In this document: positions 7,315 to 15,312 of the stretch, piece after piece | How the letters are laid out: every line of letters begins with the position of its first letter | How positions within the stretch are numbered: the stretch's first letter is position 1 | Source: a virus | Direction: 5' to 3' (one strand) | Virus record (IMG/VR): IMGVR_UViG_3300032240_002045 | Location: 1-64,000 of that record | DNA: 64,000 nt | Program-made: the position numbers and the translations under genes | The notes under the pieces: generated by a model | Told to the model about the DNA's origin: nothing | What the model saw: only the letters and a program-made list of their open reading frames with translations | Database searches by the model: none

Positions 7315-8057
7315 TAAATAAGATCCATTAACGCTGCCCAAGTTTTTGGCCCAACAATTCCGTTGGAGTCTAAGTTAGCGTGGTTGTTTTGAAATGCAAC
7401 AACTTTTGCTTTTGTAGCCGGTCCAAAATCCCCATCTTCTACGAGTGTGAGTGCGTGTTGAATAGCTTTTACTGCTTCTCCCTTGTCTCCAGGTTTAATT
7501 TGTCCGGGAAAAGCTGGCTTAAGGGCGGGAACTGGATCTACGTGCACATCATTACCTACGTAATTAGGGCGCCCAAAACCTTCAATAAATACTGGGATAC
7601 CCTTAGCATTCTTTTTATAGGCACGAATCTTTTTTACGGCTTCTCCACCGTTTGCTTGCGAACCAGACTTCTTCTTATCTCCAGAAGTATTACCCTCCAT
7701 AGTAGTAACAGTTCCATCGCCATTATCCTTAACTACGATTCCAACGTGCTCAATTGGAGCACCGCCAGCCATAAAGTCAAAGTATACAATATCTCCCGGC
7801 TCTGGCTTTGCTACCGCGGCGTCTGTCCAAGTTCCAAGTTTTTTAAATGCGGCAGCCCCAGCCATTGTTGAAACAGTGTTAGGGATTTTAACTCCGGCTT
7901 GGTTTGCCACCCACATGCAGAAACTTCCGCACCAAGGCAAAAAGTTGGCTTTTGTAAAAGCTCCGTATTTGGTTTCATTATCTTTTGGGCCTTCTACATA
8001 GCCTTCTTCTTTAAGTGCAAGTTCTACCATTAATGCGGCTGTACCTTTGTCTGCCAT
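7314..8057 (-). CDS. Endolysin: CHAP amidase/endopeptidase with PG-binding domain
   Basis: 247 residues. The N-terminal CHAP (NlpC/P60-type) domain has catalytic C43 in PWCGSFC and H104 in IEHVGIV, with the PGDIVYFD strand between them. After a proline-rich linker near 175, a PG_binding_1 domain spans about 184-247 (PGDKGEAVKAIQ ... DGDFGPATKAKVVAFQ ... GIVGPKTWAAL). It cleaves peptidoglycan at the end of infection. Two membrane proteins directly upstream (8068-8591) complete a lysis cassette. No signal peptide, so export probably depends on a holin. Confidence 0.92.
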   Translation of the reverse strand: MADKGTAALMVELALKEEGYVEGPKDNETKYGAFTKANFLPWCGSFCMWVANQAGVKIPNTVSTMAGAAAFKKLGTWTDAAVAKPEPGDIVYFDFMAGGAPIEHVGIVVKDNGDGTVTTMEGNTSGDKKKSGSQANGGEAVKKIRAYKKNAKGIPVFIEGFGRPNYVGNDVHVDPVPALKPAFPGQIKPGDKGEAVKAIQHALTLVEDGDFGPATKAKVVAFQNNHANLDSNGIVGPKTWAALMDLI

Positions 8058-8067
8058 GTCTTACTCC

Positions 8068-8409
8068 TTAGTTATAGTCTGGGTGGTCTTCAGGCGCCTT
8101 GGCGGCCTCTGGCGCAATTGTAATAGCTGCACCTGTCTGGTTTGCCTCAACCTGTAGATCGGCGGCTGTTTTTGAGTTAACGTCAACTGCAGCAAATGCT
8201 GAATTGATCTCATCTAATGATAGTTTTCCGTCGTTCATAAACCCGCGAGCTAGCTTCTCTACAACTGCGGCAACTGCTGTAAGCCCAGCCACTGTTACTG
8301 CTTTTAATACTGATATACCGGCAATAGAGCCAGCTCCGATTACTCCAAGACCGCTAGCTGCAAAAACAGCAACAATACGAAGCAAAATATTTCCTGTTGT
8401 CTTAAACAT
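8068..8409 (-). CDS. Putative holin-type membrane protein
   Basis: 113 residues: an N-terminal hydrophobic stretch (about residues 8-50, LLRIVAVFAASGLGVIGAGSIAGISVLKAVTVAGLTAVAAVV) that can form one or two membrane helices, then a soluble acidic tail. Position 11 nt upstream of the endolysin and size fit an actinophage holin. No sequence motif proves it; an anti-holin or accessory lysis protein is equally possible. Confidence 0.6.
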   Translation of the reverse strand: MFKTTGNILLRIVAVFAASGLGVIGAGSIAGISVLKAVTVAGLTAVAAVVEKLARGFMNDGKLSLDEINSAFAAVDVNSKTAADLQVEANQTGAAITIAPEAAKAPEDHPDYN

Positions 8410-8591
8410 TATTCATCTCCTGGGTTTCTAAGTCTAAGGGTTATGCACCATACGACAAATGATGCAAGGGTTACTTTTCCAATAACCGTTTTTGCTGAGC
8501 CTGTAAGGACAAGCCAAGCTGAAAATAATCCAACAAACGTCCAAATTTCTGAAAAGAAATCTTTGGATATGTCTTTAAAAAATTGTTTCAT
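8409..8591 (-). CDS. Small two-TM protein, holin-like
   Basis: 60 residues with two short hydrophobic helices (IWTFVGLFSAWLVLTG and KVTLASFVVWCITL) separated by a basic turn, and a charged C-terminus. It is joined to the 8068-8409 gene by a one-base overlap and to the upstream secreted protein by another. A second holin or pinholin partner is likely from size, topology and position only. Confidence 0.6.
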   Translation of the reverse strand: MKQFFKDISKDFFSEIWTFVGLFSAWLVLTGSAKTVIGKVTLASFVVWCITLRLRNPGDE

Positions 8592-11554
8592 TAATTAAAT
8601 CTCCTCCGTATAGCGGCAACTACGACAGTTATAACTAAAATCTTTTTTGCTTTTTTACGAGTTACTGGGGACATGTCGTTTCCGATATTCGCAAGAGCCA
8701 CATAAGCTTGATTAATAGCTTGTGCTGCGGCGCCAACGCCTGGTAGAACATCTAATGCTGCGGGTAATTCAACAGGTACTAATTCTACAGGGACTGCAAT
8801 ATCTGGTGCATTAAAAGTAGTGCCTCCGGGTTGACCGATAAATGTGTCCTCTGTAGTAATAGCTTCTGGTGGAATTGGGTCACCTGATCCTGGTGCTGGA
8901 GCCGGCGGTGTTAAGTTGCCGTCTTCACCAACAACTTGCGGTGCTGTTTGAGTACCAAAGAATTGAATACCGCCATTCTCAACACCTGTAACATCTACTT
9001 GTATATGTGGAATTAAAATTTCCGCTGGCGCTGGTTTTGGAATATCTGTAGGCAATTGAGCTGGGTTATTAGGTACAAGACCAATAGCCTCAAAAGCTTT
9101 AATCTCAGTTTTAGTTAAGTAAGTTTCGGGAGCAACAGCTGGTTTCCAAGTCTCTGCTGTAGTATCCTTTGTAACTTCTATTACAACGGGAGGTTCAGGT
9201 GCAGGAGCGGGAGCTGGTTCTGGCGCAGGTGGCGGACCTTCTGGTGTTGGTGGAGGGTCTGCGGGTGTTTCAGGTGCGGGCGCAGGGTCAGGTTGAGGAG
9301 TGGGTATTTCCTCTGGAACGGGCGCTACGTCAGGTACGGGAGGTTGGTCAGGCCCTGTATCGGGATCCGCAACAGGTGGCTCCTCTGGTTGAGCAGGAGG
9401 CTCTGGTTGAGGTTCTGGAGCCACAGGAGCAGGCTCTTCAACGGGAGCGGGCTGTTCTACAGGAGCTGGCTCAGGGGCCACTGGTGGAGCTGTAGGCGAT
9501 GGATCAGGATTTAGGACCGGAGATGGCTCCGGAGACGGCTCAGGCATTGGAGAGGGCTGCTCAACGGGCGTTGGCAAAGGCTCTGGAGAAGAAGGCACAG
9601 CAGCAGCAGCAGCAGCAGCCTTAGCCGCATCGGCTGCCGCTTTATCTGCGGCTTGTTTAGCGGCTAATTCGTCCGCTGCTTTCTTATCGGCTAATGCTTT
9701 TGCTTCTGCAGCAAAACGTTCTTTTTCTGCCGTTTGAATAGCCGATACCGCCACGGTTACTTTTGTAACTGCGGACTCCGCAAATTGATCAGCGGTAGTG
9801 ATAGCTGAGGCTGTAGCTGTTGTTAAAGTTTGAGCAGTTGCTTGAATAACCGTTAAGTTTTCTTGAGATTTTGTTAAGTTTTGTTGAGCGACTACTAGGT
9901 TTTGTTTAGCGGTAGCCAAATCTTGTTGTGCTTGATCATAAGCAGTCTGTGCTTGAGCAATTGTTGCTGTTCCAGTATTTGCAGCATGTATAGCATTTTG
10001 CCATGATTCGTAGGCAGCATTTCTTTCAGCAAGCTTTGTATCGTATGCAGCTTGTGCGTCTGCAGCAGCTTGAGATGTGACGGGCACAGCTGCTTGCGCG
10101 GATGTAAGGGTTTGAGTTGCTGTAGCAAGGGAAGTTTGAGCGCTTGTTAACTGTTGGTTAGCTGCTACAAAAGTAGCAGATGCGGTATTAGCAGCAGCAA
10201 CCAATACAGGGTCTTTAGTAACCACTGTGGTTGCAAAAGCGGTATTCATTGGGTTAGTCCAATAACCAGTTCCATCAGCTCTAGTAATGCCCCAACCAAG
10301 TGTTACGTTTGCCCCACCACCATTTTCGTAGTACCAAAGAATAAAATCTTGTTGCTTATCTGTAGTTGTGTTGTACGTAGGCGAGAACTGACTCCACGTT
10401 GGGCCTTGGTCTCTCCAGTTATTAATAGCAAGTTGACCATCTATGTATAGCTTTGATCCATCATCTGAGTACACGCCATATTTAACCGCCACCGCTTCTT
10501 CTGGAACGGTAATGGTTCCTTCATATTTAATAATAACTCGATCACTACGAACACCCAAAACAACTCCGCTACCCCAACTTGCAGAAATGTATGGAACTGT
10601 TGTTGTTAACACAGGTGTTGCGTTTGCGTCAGGAATTGCGGGAGCGGCTCCTCCGTTATAAGTATATGCAGAGGCTTTCACACCATTAGTTGTGACTGTT
10701 ACGGAAGATGCTTCCGCTGCTGCTTTTGCTGCGGTGGATGCGGCTGTAGCGGCATCGACTGCAGATTGTTGATTTGCAACGTTTGTAGTAGCGACCTCTA
10801 CAACTGTTTGAGCAACTGGCACTGCCGCCACTGCCGCATCTGCTGCGGCTTGAGCTGGTGCAATTTGGTCATGCACGGGACCAAGCTCGGCGTTCTTATT
10901 ATAAAAATTAACGCAAGCAGACCCTGGTGCGCAAGAGGCTGCTGCATCTAAAACTGGTTGAGCTTCTTGTGCTGTAGTTAATGTTGTTTGTGTATTAGTA
11001 ACGGTTTGCGTGGCTAGTGCTACCACCGCTGTTTTATCTACAACTACAGCTGTGGCTGTATCAACAGAGGCTTGCGCGGCGGCAACCAGAACAACAGCCG
11101 TTGCTGCTGATTGCGCTGTTACTGTAGCTGTTTCTACTGCGGTTGTTGCGGCAACAATTGCTGTATGCGCTTCTGCTATTGGGGTTGCTGCAACGGTTGC
11201 AGAGGCGGGTGCGGCACTTGTAACAGCTGAACTTAGTGCTACAGTTGCGGTCTCTATTTTACTTTGAACGGAGGCAATTGCTAATGTGGCAGACTGTGGT
11301 GTACCCGTTGTTGAGTTTTGTTGCTGGGTGGGTTGTGGGTTTGATACAGGGGCACTACCCTGAACGGGAGAAGTCACGGTCGCTGTATCAGATGTTGCTG
11401 AAGGAGCAAGAGAAATCACAATACCTGGAGCAGAACCAGTGGAAGAATCAGGGCTAACTTGAACTGTAAGTTCGTCGGCCTTAGCGCCGTGTTGCCCAGT
11501 TAAATAAAAGAAAATTGCAACAAACAAAGTTGCATAAAAACGTGATGATTTCAT
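8591..11554 (-). CDS. Large secreted protein: signal peptide, Ala-rich coiled coil, PA14 domain, Pro-rich stalk
   Basis: 987 residues. Residues 1-26 look like a Sec signal peptide (KSSRFYATLFVAIFFYLTG, then AKA-DE). An Ala/Thr/Val/Gln-rich helical region follows to about 285, then a PA14-like beta domain at about 291-432 (VYSDDGSKLYIDGQLAINNWRDQG) with a Cys pair at 208/214 before it, a second coiled coil (450-650), a roughly 135-residue PEP/PAP-rich stalk (654-790), and a C-terminal domain ending in KKAKKILVITVVVAAIRRR. The stalk is of a length that could span a cell wall. It is cotranscribed with the lysis genes. Role unknown: surface adhesin, exclusion factor, lysis accessory or virion appendage. 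Confidence 0.7.
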   Translation of the reverse strand: MKSSRFYATLFVAIFFYLTGQHGAKADELTVQVSPDSSTGSAPGIVISLAPSATSDTATVTSPVQGSAPVSNPQPTQQQNSTTGTPQSATLAIASVQSKIETATVALSSAVTSAAPASATVAATPIAEAHTAIVAATTAVETATVTAQSAATAVVLVAAAQASVDTATAVVVDKTAVVALATQTVTNTQTTLTTAQEAQPVLDAAASCAPGSACVNFYNKNAELGPVHDQIAPAQAAADAAVAAVPVAQTVVEVATTNVANQQSAVDAATAASTAAKAAAEASSVTVTTNGVKASAYTYNGGAAPAIPDANATPVLTTTVPYISASWGSGVVLGVRSDRVIIKYEGTITVPEEAVAVKYGVYSDDGSKLYIDGQLAINNWRDQGPTWSQFSPTYNTTTDKQQDFILWYYENGGGANVTLGWGITRADGTGYWTNPMNTAFATTVVTKDPVLVAAANTASATFVAANQQLTSAQTSLATATQTLTSAQAAVPVTSQAAADAQAAYDTKLAERNAAYESWQNAIHAANTGTATIAQAQTAYDQAQQDLATAKQNLVVAQQNLTKSQENLTVIQATAQTLTTATASAITTADQFAESAVTKVTVAVSAIQTAEKERFAAEAKALADKKAADELAAKQAADKAAADAAKAAAAAAAVPSSPEPLPTPVEQPSPMPEPSPEPSPVLNPDPSPTAPPVAPEPAPVEQPAPVEEPAPVAPEPQPEPPAQPEEPPVADPDTGPDQPPVPDVAPVPEEIPTPQPDPAPAPETPADPPPTPEGPPPAPEPAPAPAPEPPVVIEVTKDTTAETWKPAVAPETYLTKTEIKAFEAIGLVPNNPAQLPTDIPKPAPAEILIPHIQVDVTGVENGGIQFFGTQTAPQVVGEDGNLTPPAPAPGSGDPIPPEAITTEDTFIGQPGGTTFNAPDIAVPVELVPVELPAALDVLPGVGAAAQAINQAYVALANIGNDMSPVTRKKAKKILVITVVVAAIRRRFN
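9598..9621. repeat. CAG triplet run encoding poly-Ala
   Basis: About seven consecutive GCA/CAG triplets in the secreted-protein gene encode an alanine tract just before the Pro-rich stalk. Possible slippage site. Confidence 0.7.
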
Positions 11555-11576
11555 CAGCCCCCCGGTGACTACGTCA

Positions 11577-11786
11577 TCAGTTTAAGGGCTTCGTTACACC
11601 TTCTGGGTCGTAAACACTTACAGCTTTAACTTTTAAAGTTTCTTGTAAATCACGTGCGTGGTGTCCGCAGAACAATAGCTCACCATTTAAAAAAGTAGCA
11701 ACAACTTTTGCAGCAGCGCTGCAAGAGTCACATCGATCCTGAAGCGTCAGCTCCCGTGCCGGCGTCTGCAGATCCGTTGTTGTCAT
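11577..11786 (-). CDS. DUF7455-like zinc-binding protein
   Basis: 69 residues from the ATG at 11786, chosen over an upstream ATG because GAAGGAG precedes it. The core LTLQDRCDSCSAAAKVVA...GELLFCGHHARDL matches the actinobacterial DUF7455 pattern (C-x2-C and C-x2-HH, probably one zinc). In hosts this small protein accompanies sigma-factor and other housekeeping loci; its function is unknown. It overlaps the 11728-11946 gene by 59 nt in another frame. Confidence 0.72.
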   Translation of the reverse strand: MTTTDLQTPARELTLQDRCDSCSAAAKVVATFLNGELLFCGHHARDLQETLKVKAVSVYDPEGVTKPLN

Positions 11787-11946
11787 TCTGCGCTCCTTCG
11801 GTAGTAGTTTGTCCGTGTTGTACATCGCCAATGCCACTCATACCGCCCCAATAAGAAGGCCAATACGGAATAACAACCCCGCCAACTCGTAAACCTAATT
11901 TAGAGTTTAAAGTGACGTGTTTGTGTTGGCGATGTTTTTTAGGCAT
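11728..11946 (-). CDS. Hypothetical 72-aa protein
   Basis: Start is coupled to the preceding stop (TAATG at 11946). Basic N-terminus (MPKKHRQHKHV), a WPSYWGG aromatic patch, and a Gly/Ala/Asp-rich tail. The tail is translated through the Shine-Dalgarno and first 20 codons of the DUF7455-like gene. No family recognised. Confidence 0.5.
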   Translation of the reverse strand: MPKKHRQHKHVTLNSKLGLRVGGVVIPYWPSYWGGMSGIGDVQHGQTTTEGAQNDNNGSADAGTGADASGSM

Positions 11947-12245
11947 TACTTTTTTAATTTAGATCCTGATACATAACCTGTATTTTTGTTGTATTGATCT
12001 GAACGCGTTCCAGACTTACCTAGTAAAGCGCCACCAACTTCTTTAACTTGATTAGTAAGATTGTTGCTAGCTGCTTTATTTACTGGGTCATTGTCGTAAA
12101 CAGTTTTAAGAGCGCCCGGGGTTGTTCCAACTTTGATGTTAGTGGCAAGAGCTGTACCAACATCGTGCACATTTTGAGCAATATTTCCTACGTAGCCTCC
12201 AACTTTTTTAGCTACATTACCAAACTGGGATGCTCCTGGAATCAT
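11946..12245 (-). CDS. Hypothetical protein
   Basis: 99 residues, Gly/Ala/Asn/Val-rich, no Cys; N-terminal amphipathic helix (FGNVAKKVGGYVGNIAQNVHDVG) and a Lys-rich end. It overlaps 12242-12535 by 4 nt. It belongs to the series of small basic proteins running from 14.9 to 11.6 kb. Function unknown. Confidence 0.6.
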   Translation of the reverse strand: MIPGASQFGNVAKKVGGYVGNIAQNVHDVGTALATNIKVGTTPGALKTVYDNDPVNKAASNNLTNQVKEVGGALLGKSGTRSDQYNKNTGYVSGSKLKK

Positions 12246-12535
12246 CGGCGCTTCATCTCTCTTTCTTTGGTCCGCTTAGCGTCTAACTTCTTAGCTTTAA
12301 GTTTTGCAAGCGCTGCCCCACTTACTGGGCCACCTAACATATCTGGGTTGGCGTTGGCTTCTTGCACAGTTGGATTTAAATTAACAGCGTTGTTAGCTCC
12401 TTGAACGCCTGAAGCAACATCTCTCTTAAAGCGCTGCTCACTCGTCATTCCTCGAGTAATATTCATTTCTCCAATAGCTTGATCTAATGCACGCTTTTCA
12501 AGACCCAGCTGTGAATCACCTTTACGATAAATCAT
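12242..12535 (-). CDS. Hypothetical charged helical protein
   Basis: 97 residues, Lys/Arg/Ala-rich, ends in AKLKAKKLDAKRTKEREMKRR. No family recognised. Four-base overlaps with both neighbours (12532 and 12245) show it is translated in series with them. Confidence 0.6.
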   Translation of the reverse strand: MIYRKGDSQLGLEKRALDQAIGEMNITRGMTSEQRFKRDVASGVQGANNAVNLNPTVQEANANPDMLGGPVSGAALAKLKAKKLDAKRTKEREMKRR

Positions 12536-12825
12536 TTTTCATTCTCCTTCTTGCCTGCACGACGCTTGTTCTCTTTTGCTGTGTTCTTGCTTCTAGAGAT
12601 AGCGCGGAGGTTACCTTTAGAGTCATTACTATGATTGTTGTCTTTATGATCAACAGTTGTGTTCTTAGACTTAATCTTACCGTTAGTTGACTCATAATCA
12701 GCACGAGCTTTGTTTTTAGAAGTAGTAACCCATTTATCTCCTACTTTTTTCTTGTAGACGTAGATAGGGCGTCCGCCATTAGCGTCACTTCCCTTATACG
12801 GACCAAACTTCTTTGTTTCTGCCAT
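12532..12825 (-). CDS. HNH-like nuclease-type small protein
   Basis: 97 residues. C-terminal motif TVDHKDNNHSNDSKGNLRAISRSKNTAKENKRR matches the HNH endonuclease core (VDHxDxN ... NL-R-x-S-x-x-N-x-x-x-x), with the DH pair and following Asn residues in place; the first half (YVYKKKVGDKWVTTSKNKARADYE) is a DNA-binding AP2-like strand region. It might nick DNA, act with the packaging machinery, or be a homing remnant. Confidence 0.65.
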   Translation of the reverse strand: MAETKKFGPYKGSDANGGRPIYVYKKKVGDKWVTTSKNKARADYESTNGKIKSKNTTVDHKDNNHSNDSKGNLRAISRSKNTAKENKRRAGKKENEK

Positions 12826-12829
12826 GTAC

Positions 12830-13414
12830 TTAGACTATCGCACTCGGGGTCCAACGTTCATCACCCTTAGGGGCTCCTGACCCGGCTAATGCGGCAGCTG
12901 CTGCTCCTGCAGCAAATGCTTTACCTCGTCCAGTAGATGTACTTTCTGCAGCTTTTGGTTTTGCTTCTGTTTTAGGCGCAGCCTCCGCTTTAGGAGCAGC
13001 TTCAACTTTAGGAGCAGCTTCTGTAGGTTTTGCTACAGTTTTTGGACGTTCCAACACGGCGGTTTTTCCTCCACCGGTAGATGGGCCAAATTGACGTCCG
13101 CTTGGAATTCCCCCCTTAAACGGCGTTTCAATTTTCTTTGGAGTTTTGCCAATAACTTTGCTTACACCTTTAGCTACAGCGTTTGCGGCACCTTCTGCTT
13201 TTGCTTCTGGAATAAGAAGTGAACCAACGTTAACAACTGCTTTTCCTATACCTAAAGCACCGTAACCTAATTCTTTACCTACTGCTTTAAAGTAATCGCC
13301 GGTGCCCTTTTTTGAAGAGTTGTACTCATCTTGTGCCTGTTTAACTTTGTGAAATTCATTAACGCCAACGGCGTCTTTGGCGGTATCTGATAACCACTTA
13401 CCAATGTCTGCCAT
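12830..13414 (-). CDS. Hypothetical Ala/Lys/Pro-rich protein
   Basis: 194 residues. The N-terminal half has amphipathic helices and a glycine-rich hydrophobic patch (GYGALGIGKAVVNVGSLLIPEAKAEGAANAV); the second half has a repeated AAPK-V/A/T-EA motif (about residues 135-160), then an Ala-rich helix near the end. Resembles flexible virion-associated or DNA-associated proteins, but no family is recognised. Confidence 0.55.
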   Translation of the reverse strand: MADIGKWLSDTAKDAVGVNEFHKVKQAQDEYNSSKKGTGDYFKAVGKELGYGALGIGKAVVNVGSLLIPEAKAEGAANAVAKGVSKVIGKTPKKIETPFKGGIPSGRQFGPSTGGGKTAVLERPKTVAKPTEAAPKVEAAPKAEAAPKTEAKPKAAESTSTGRGKAFAAGAAAAALAGSGAPKGDERWTPSAIV

Positions 13415-13416
13415 GA

Positions 13417-13605
13417 CTACCTCGTCTTCTTATTAAGGGAACGGTTTAATATGTCCGCCGCTTGCTCAGATACATTGTATCTTCCATAGCTTGGGCGCGG
13501 TCCTGAAAACATACCTGGATTTGCTGACCTGAACTCATTAGCGCGTCCAGGCTTAACAACGCCACTATTTTCAGCGCGGGTGCGGCCTACTGCCGGATCT
13601 TTCAT
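13417..13605 (-). CDS. Hypothetical 62-aa basic protein
   Basis: Arg/Asn/Gly-rich, no Cys, ends SLNKKTR. One-base overlap with the 13605-13994 gene supports translation. The segment GRANEFRSANPGMFSGPRPSYGRYN has the look of a structural tail peptide. Function unknown. Confidence 0.5.
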   Translation of the reverse strand: MKDPAVGRTRAENSGVVKPGRANEFRSANPGMFSGPRPSYGRYNVSEQAADILNRSLNKKTR

Positions 13606-13994
13606 TACTTGCCTTTCAAGGCGCGATTGGCATTAGTAAGTTTATTAGGGTTAGCTTTAGCCCAAGCAATTTGTTTTTGACGCTTAACCTCTTTGTCCTC
13701 ATCAGACTTAGCACCGCCCTTACCTGTTACAGGTCGGGCTGCTTGCCACTTTTTAACCATAGCCTTGCGGTCTTTACTTCCAGCTTTGGTCATGGTTGTT
13801 GGGACGTTTTGAAATTCTTTTTTACGATCTTTGGCGTTAGCTTTACGATTAGGGTTTGCCGCTCCCCATTCAGACCATGACTGATCTCCGCCGGCTGCAG
13901 GAGATGAGTTCTTCCATTCAGTGTTATCTACACGTGTAATCTTTGTCTTTGGTGCTTTTGGTGTAGTGGTTTTAGTAATCTTTGGCTTAGCCAT
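13605..13994 (-). CDS. Hypothetical highly basic protein
   Basis: 129 residues rich in Lys, Thr, Ala and Asn, with Trp-Ala repeats (SWSEWGAANPNRKA; KKWQAARPV; IAWAKANPNKL). It may bind nucleic acid by charge. Coupled by overlap to 13994-14119. No family recognised. Confidence 0.55.
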   Translation of the reverse strand: MAKPKITKTTTPKAPKTKITRVDNTEWKNSSPAAGGDQSWSEWGAANPNRKANAKDRKKEFQNVPTTMTKAGSKDRKAMVKKWQAARPVTGKGGAKSDEDKEVKRQKQIAWAKANPNKLTNANRALKGK

Positions 13995-14119
13995 TACTTA
14001 CTCTTTTTTGTAGAAGCCTTTGGCTTACCGTCTTTGATAGGTACACAATTAGGAACTTCTTTACCATTTTTCATTTTCATACCTAATTGACGATAGTTAG
14101 CCCAACATGGATCAGCCAT
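13994..14119 (-). CDS. 41-aa phage protein with NGKEVPNCVP motif
   Basis: ATG at 14119 overlaps the stop of the previous gene (TAATG) and its stop overlaps the next start, so it is a real link in the chain. Sequence features CWANYRQLGMKMKNGKEVPNCVP, a motif seen at the C-termini of many marine and freshwater phage proteins (K-x-GGK-x-VPNCVP). Function unknown. Confidence 0.68.
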   Translation of the reverse strand: MADPCWANYRQLGMKMKNGKEVPNCVPIKDGKPKASTKKSK

Positions 14120-14382
14120 TAACAATCCCACTTTCTACGCGCCTTATTTAATCTGCTATTTGGATCTGCTGCTGCTTTTGGAAAATCTTTAGCTTGTCCA
14201 GCAGAACGTGCGCAATATGATTTACGACGTGCGGCAGACTTTGGAGACTTCTTTGCTTGTTCTTTGCTTACAGGCGGTTTAATGTTTTGACCTTTAGCTT
14301 TAAGGGAGGCGCGACCTTTAGCGTTTAATCCGCCTTCTGGGTTTTGTCCCTCTTTGCGTTGCCATGCTGCTGTCTTAGCCAT
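14119..14382 (-). CDS. DUF6321-like protein
   Basis: 87 residues. AAWQRKEGQNPEGGLNAKGRAS at the start, RRKSYCARSAGQ in the middle and DPNSRLNKARRKWDC at the end match the DUF6321 family as I remember it from cyanophages and related viruses. The family is small, basic and of unknown role, perhaps virion- or DNA-associated. Confidence 0.75.
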   Translation of the reverse strand: MAKTAAWQRKEGQNPEGGLNAKGRASLKAKGQNIKPPVSKEQAKKSPKSAARRKSYCARSAGQAKDFPKAAADPNSRLNKARRKWDC

Positions 14383-14563
14383 TCTTCTTATGCCAATCTT
14401 TAGTTGCTTTTACGCCTTGCTTAATAGTTTTAGCGCCAGCTTTCTTTGTAAGATTAATTTTATCGTACTTGCCTTTATTTCCAGCGTGATCAACAATAAC
14501 TTCGCCTTTTTTGTTCTTTTTAATAGTGTGGCCTTCACCGGCAACTTTAATTGTTTTTGCCAT
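14375..14563 (-). CDS. Hypothetical 62-aa basic protein
   Basis: Start taken at 14563 because GGAGGT lies six bases ahead; a start four codons upstream lacks this. Lys/Gly-rich, beta-like first half (IKVAGEGHTIKKNKKGEVIVDH), ends DWHKKNG. Overlaps the DUF6321-like gene by 8 nt. Function unknown. Confidence 0.6.
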   Translation of the reverse strand: MAKTIKVAGEGHTIKKNKKGEVIVDHAGNKGKYDKINLTKKAGAKTIKQGVKATKDWHKKNG

Positions 14564-14708
14564 TTTTACCTCCAATTAAAAACTTATTTCTAATTTTTTT
14601 AAAAAATAACTCTACTTTTTGTTCTGTTTTGTATTCAATACTGTTTTTATAATAATCTGATGCAAAATGTGGGCTTTCGGTAGTCCTAGCAATATGACGT
14701 GGTGTCAA
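14547..14708 (-). CDS. Putative 53-aa protein, TTG start
   Basis: Opens with TTG overlapping the stop of the previous gene (TTGA) and reads through to 14547, overlapping the next start. Reads as a plausible soluble helix-rich peptide (RHIARTTESPHFASDYYKNS ... KVELFFKKIRNK). It fills an otherwise empty 140-nt gap in a fully packed operon. The non-ATG start lowers confidence. Confidence 0.45.
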   Translation of the reverse strand: MTPRHIARTTESPHFASDYYKNSIEYKTEQKVELFFKKIRNKFLIGGKNGKNN

Positions 14709-14896
14709 CTGTTCTCACCCATCCAACCAGGACCGGCAATTAATTTAGCCTTTGTATTGGCCGCTGGCTTGTTGTGTGGGACTGGAACAACCTTTGGCTT
14801 AGGGTTTCCTGTCATCTCTGCATGAAACTCGCGTAGGCCGCGTGTGCGGGTTAGATCGATAACGCGGTGCTTGTCATGAGCTTTATCATCTGCCAT
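14705..14896 (-). CDS. Hypothetical 63-aa protein
   Basis: N-terminus DDKAHDKHRVIDLTRTRGLREFHAEM followed by a Pro/Lys/Ala linker and the end LIAGPGWMGENS. Looks like a small adaptor or virion protein; no family recognised. Confidence 0.5.
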   Translation of the reverse strand: MADDKAHDKHRVIDLTRTRGLREFHAEMTGNPKPKVVPVPHNKPAANTKAKLIAGPGWMGENS

Positions 14897-14910
14897 AGGT
14901 AAAGTTTGCC

Positions 14911-15138
14911 CTATTTGCTTTTAAAAGTCAGGGCGTATTTTGCATATGCCAGAATAAGCATATCTGTGAGCTTATCTTTGCTCTCTGGGTGCTTTTCCTT
15001 AAAATGATCACGCCACTGAATTGCGGTGAATTTACTGCTGGCACAGCCATTATTAATGTCATCCCAGATAAGTTTGCTAAAGACGTTTGTACGCGAAGGC
15101 GTGTCTAAGTTATCAAAGAGCCACGTATTAAAAGTCAT
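14911..15138 (-). CDS. YozE/SAM-like small helical protein
   Basis: 75 residues, all-helical in appearance: FNTWLFDNLDTPSRTNVFSKLIWDD...FTAIQWRDHFKEKHPESKDKLTDML resembles YozE SAM-like domains (a FxxWL opening and a later W-x-x-HL/F segment), a fold seen in small phage proteins that replace W-x-x-L host partners. Assignment is weak. Function unknown. Confidence 0.5.
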   Translation of the reverse strand: MTFNTWLFDNLDTPSRTNVFSKLIWDDINNGCASSKFTAIQWRDHFKEKHPESKDKLTDMLILAYAKYALTFKSK

Positions 15139-15160
15139 GGGGGAAAGATAGCAAGTACAG

Positions 15161-15256
15161 TTATACTTTAAAGTCTAAAGATTCAAACTCATCTACAGCA
15201 TCATCCAAAGTTCGTTCAACATGCTCAGCTGTGCAATCGCCACAATTTCTACACAT
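15161..15256 (-). CDS. Putative 31-aa Cys-motif peptide
   Basis: Begins MCRNCGDCTAEH (C-x2-C-x2-C then H) and ends in an acidic helix (LDDAVDEFESLDF). Similar tiny Cys peptides with acidic tails occur elsewhere in this window (7195-7314, 19121-19207, 21027-21110), giving modest support. Confidence 0.4.
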   Translation of the reverse strand: MCRNCGDCTAEHVERTLDDAVDEFESLDFKV

Positions 15257-15312
15257 GATTATAGTTTAGCTTCAAAACGGGAAAAAGCAGGGTAATTACA
15301 CCGCGGTTGCTA

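Noticed and set aside
9199-9514. Plus-strand frames in the Pro-rich stalk region
   Set aside because: Antisense to a coherent 987-residue protein; composition is the reverse complement of Pro/Glu/Ala codons.
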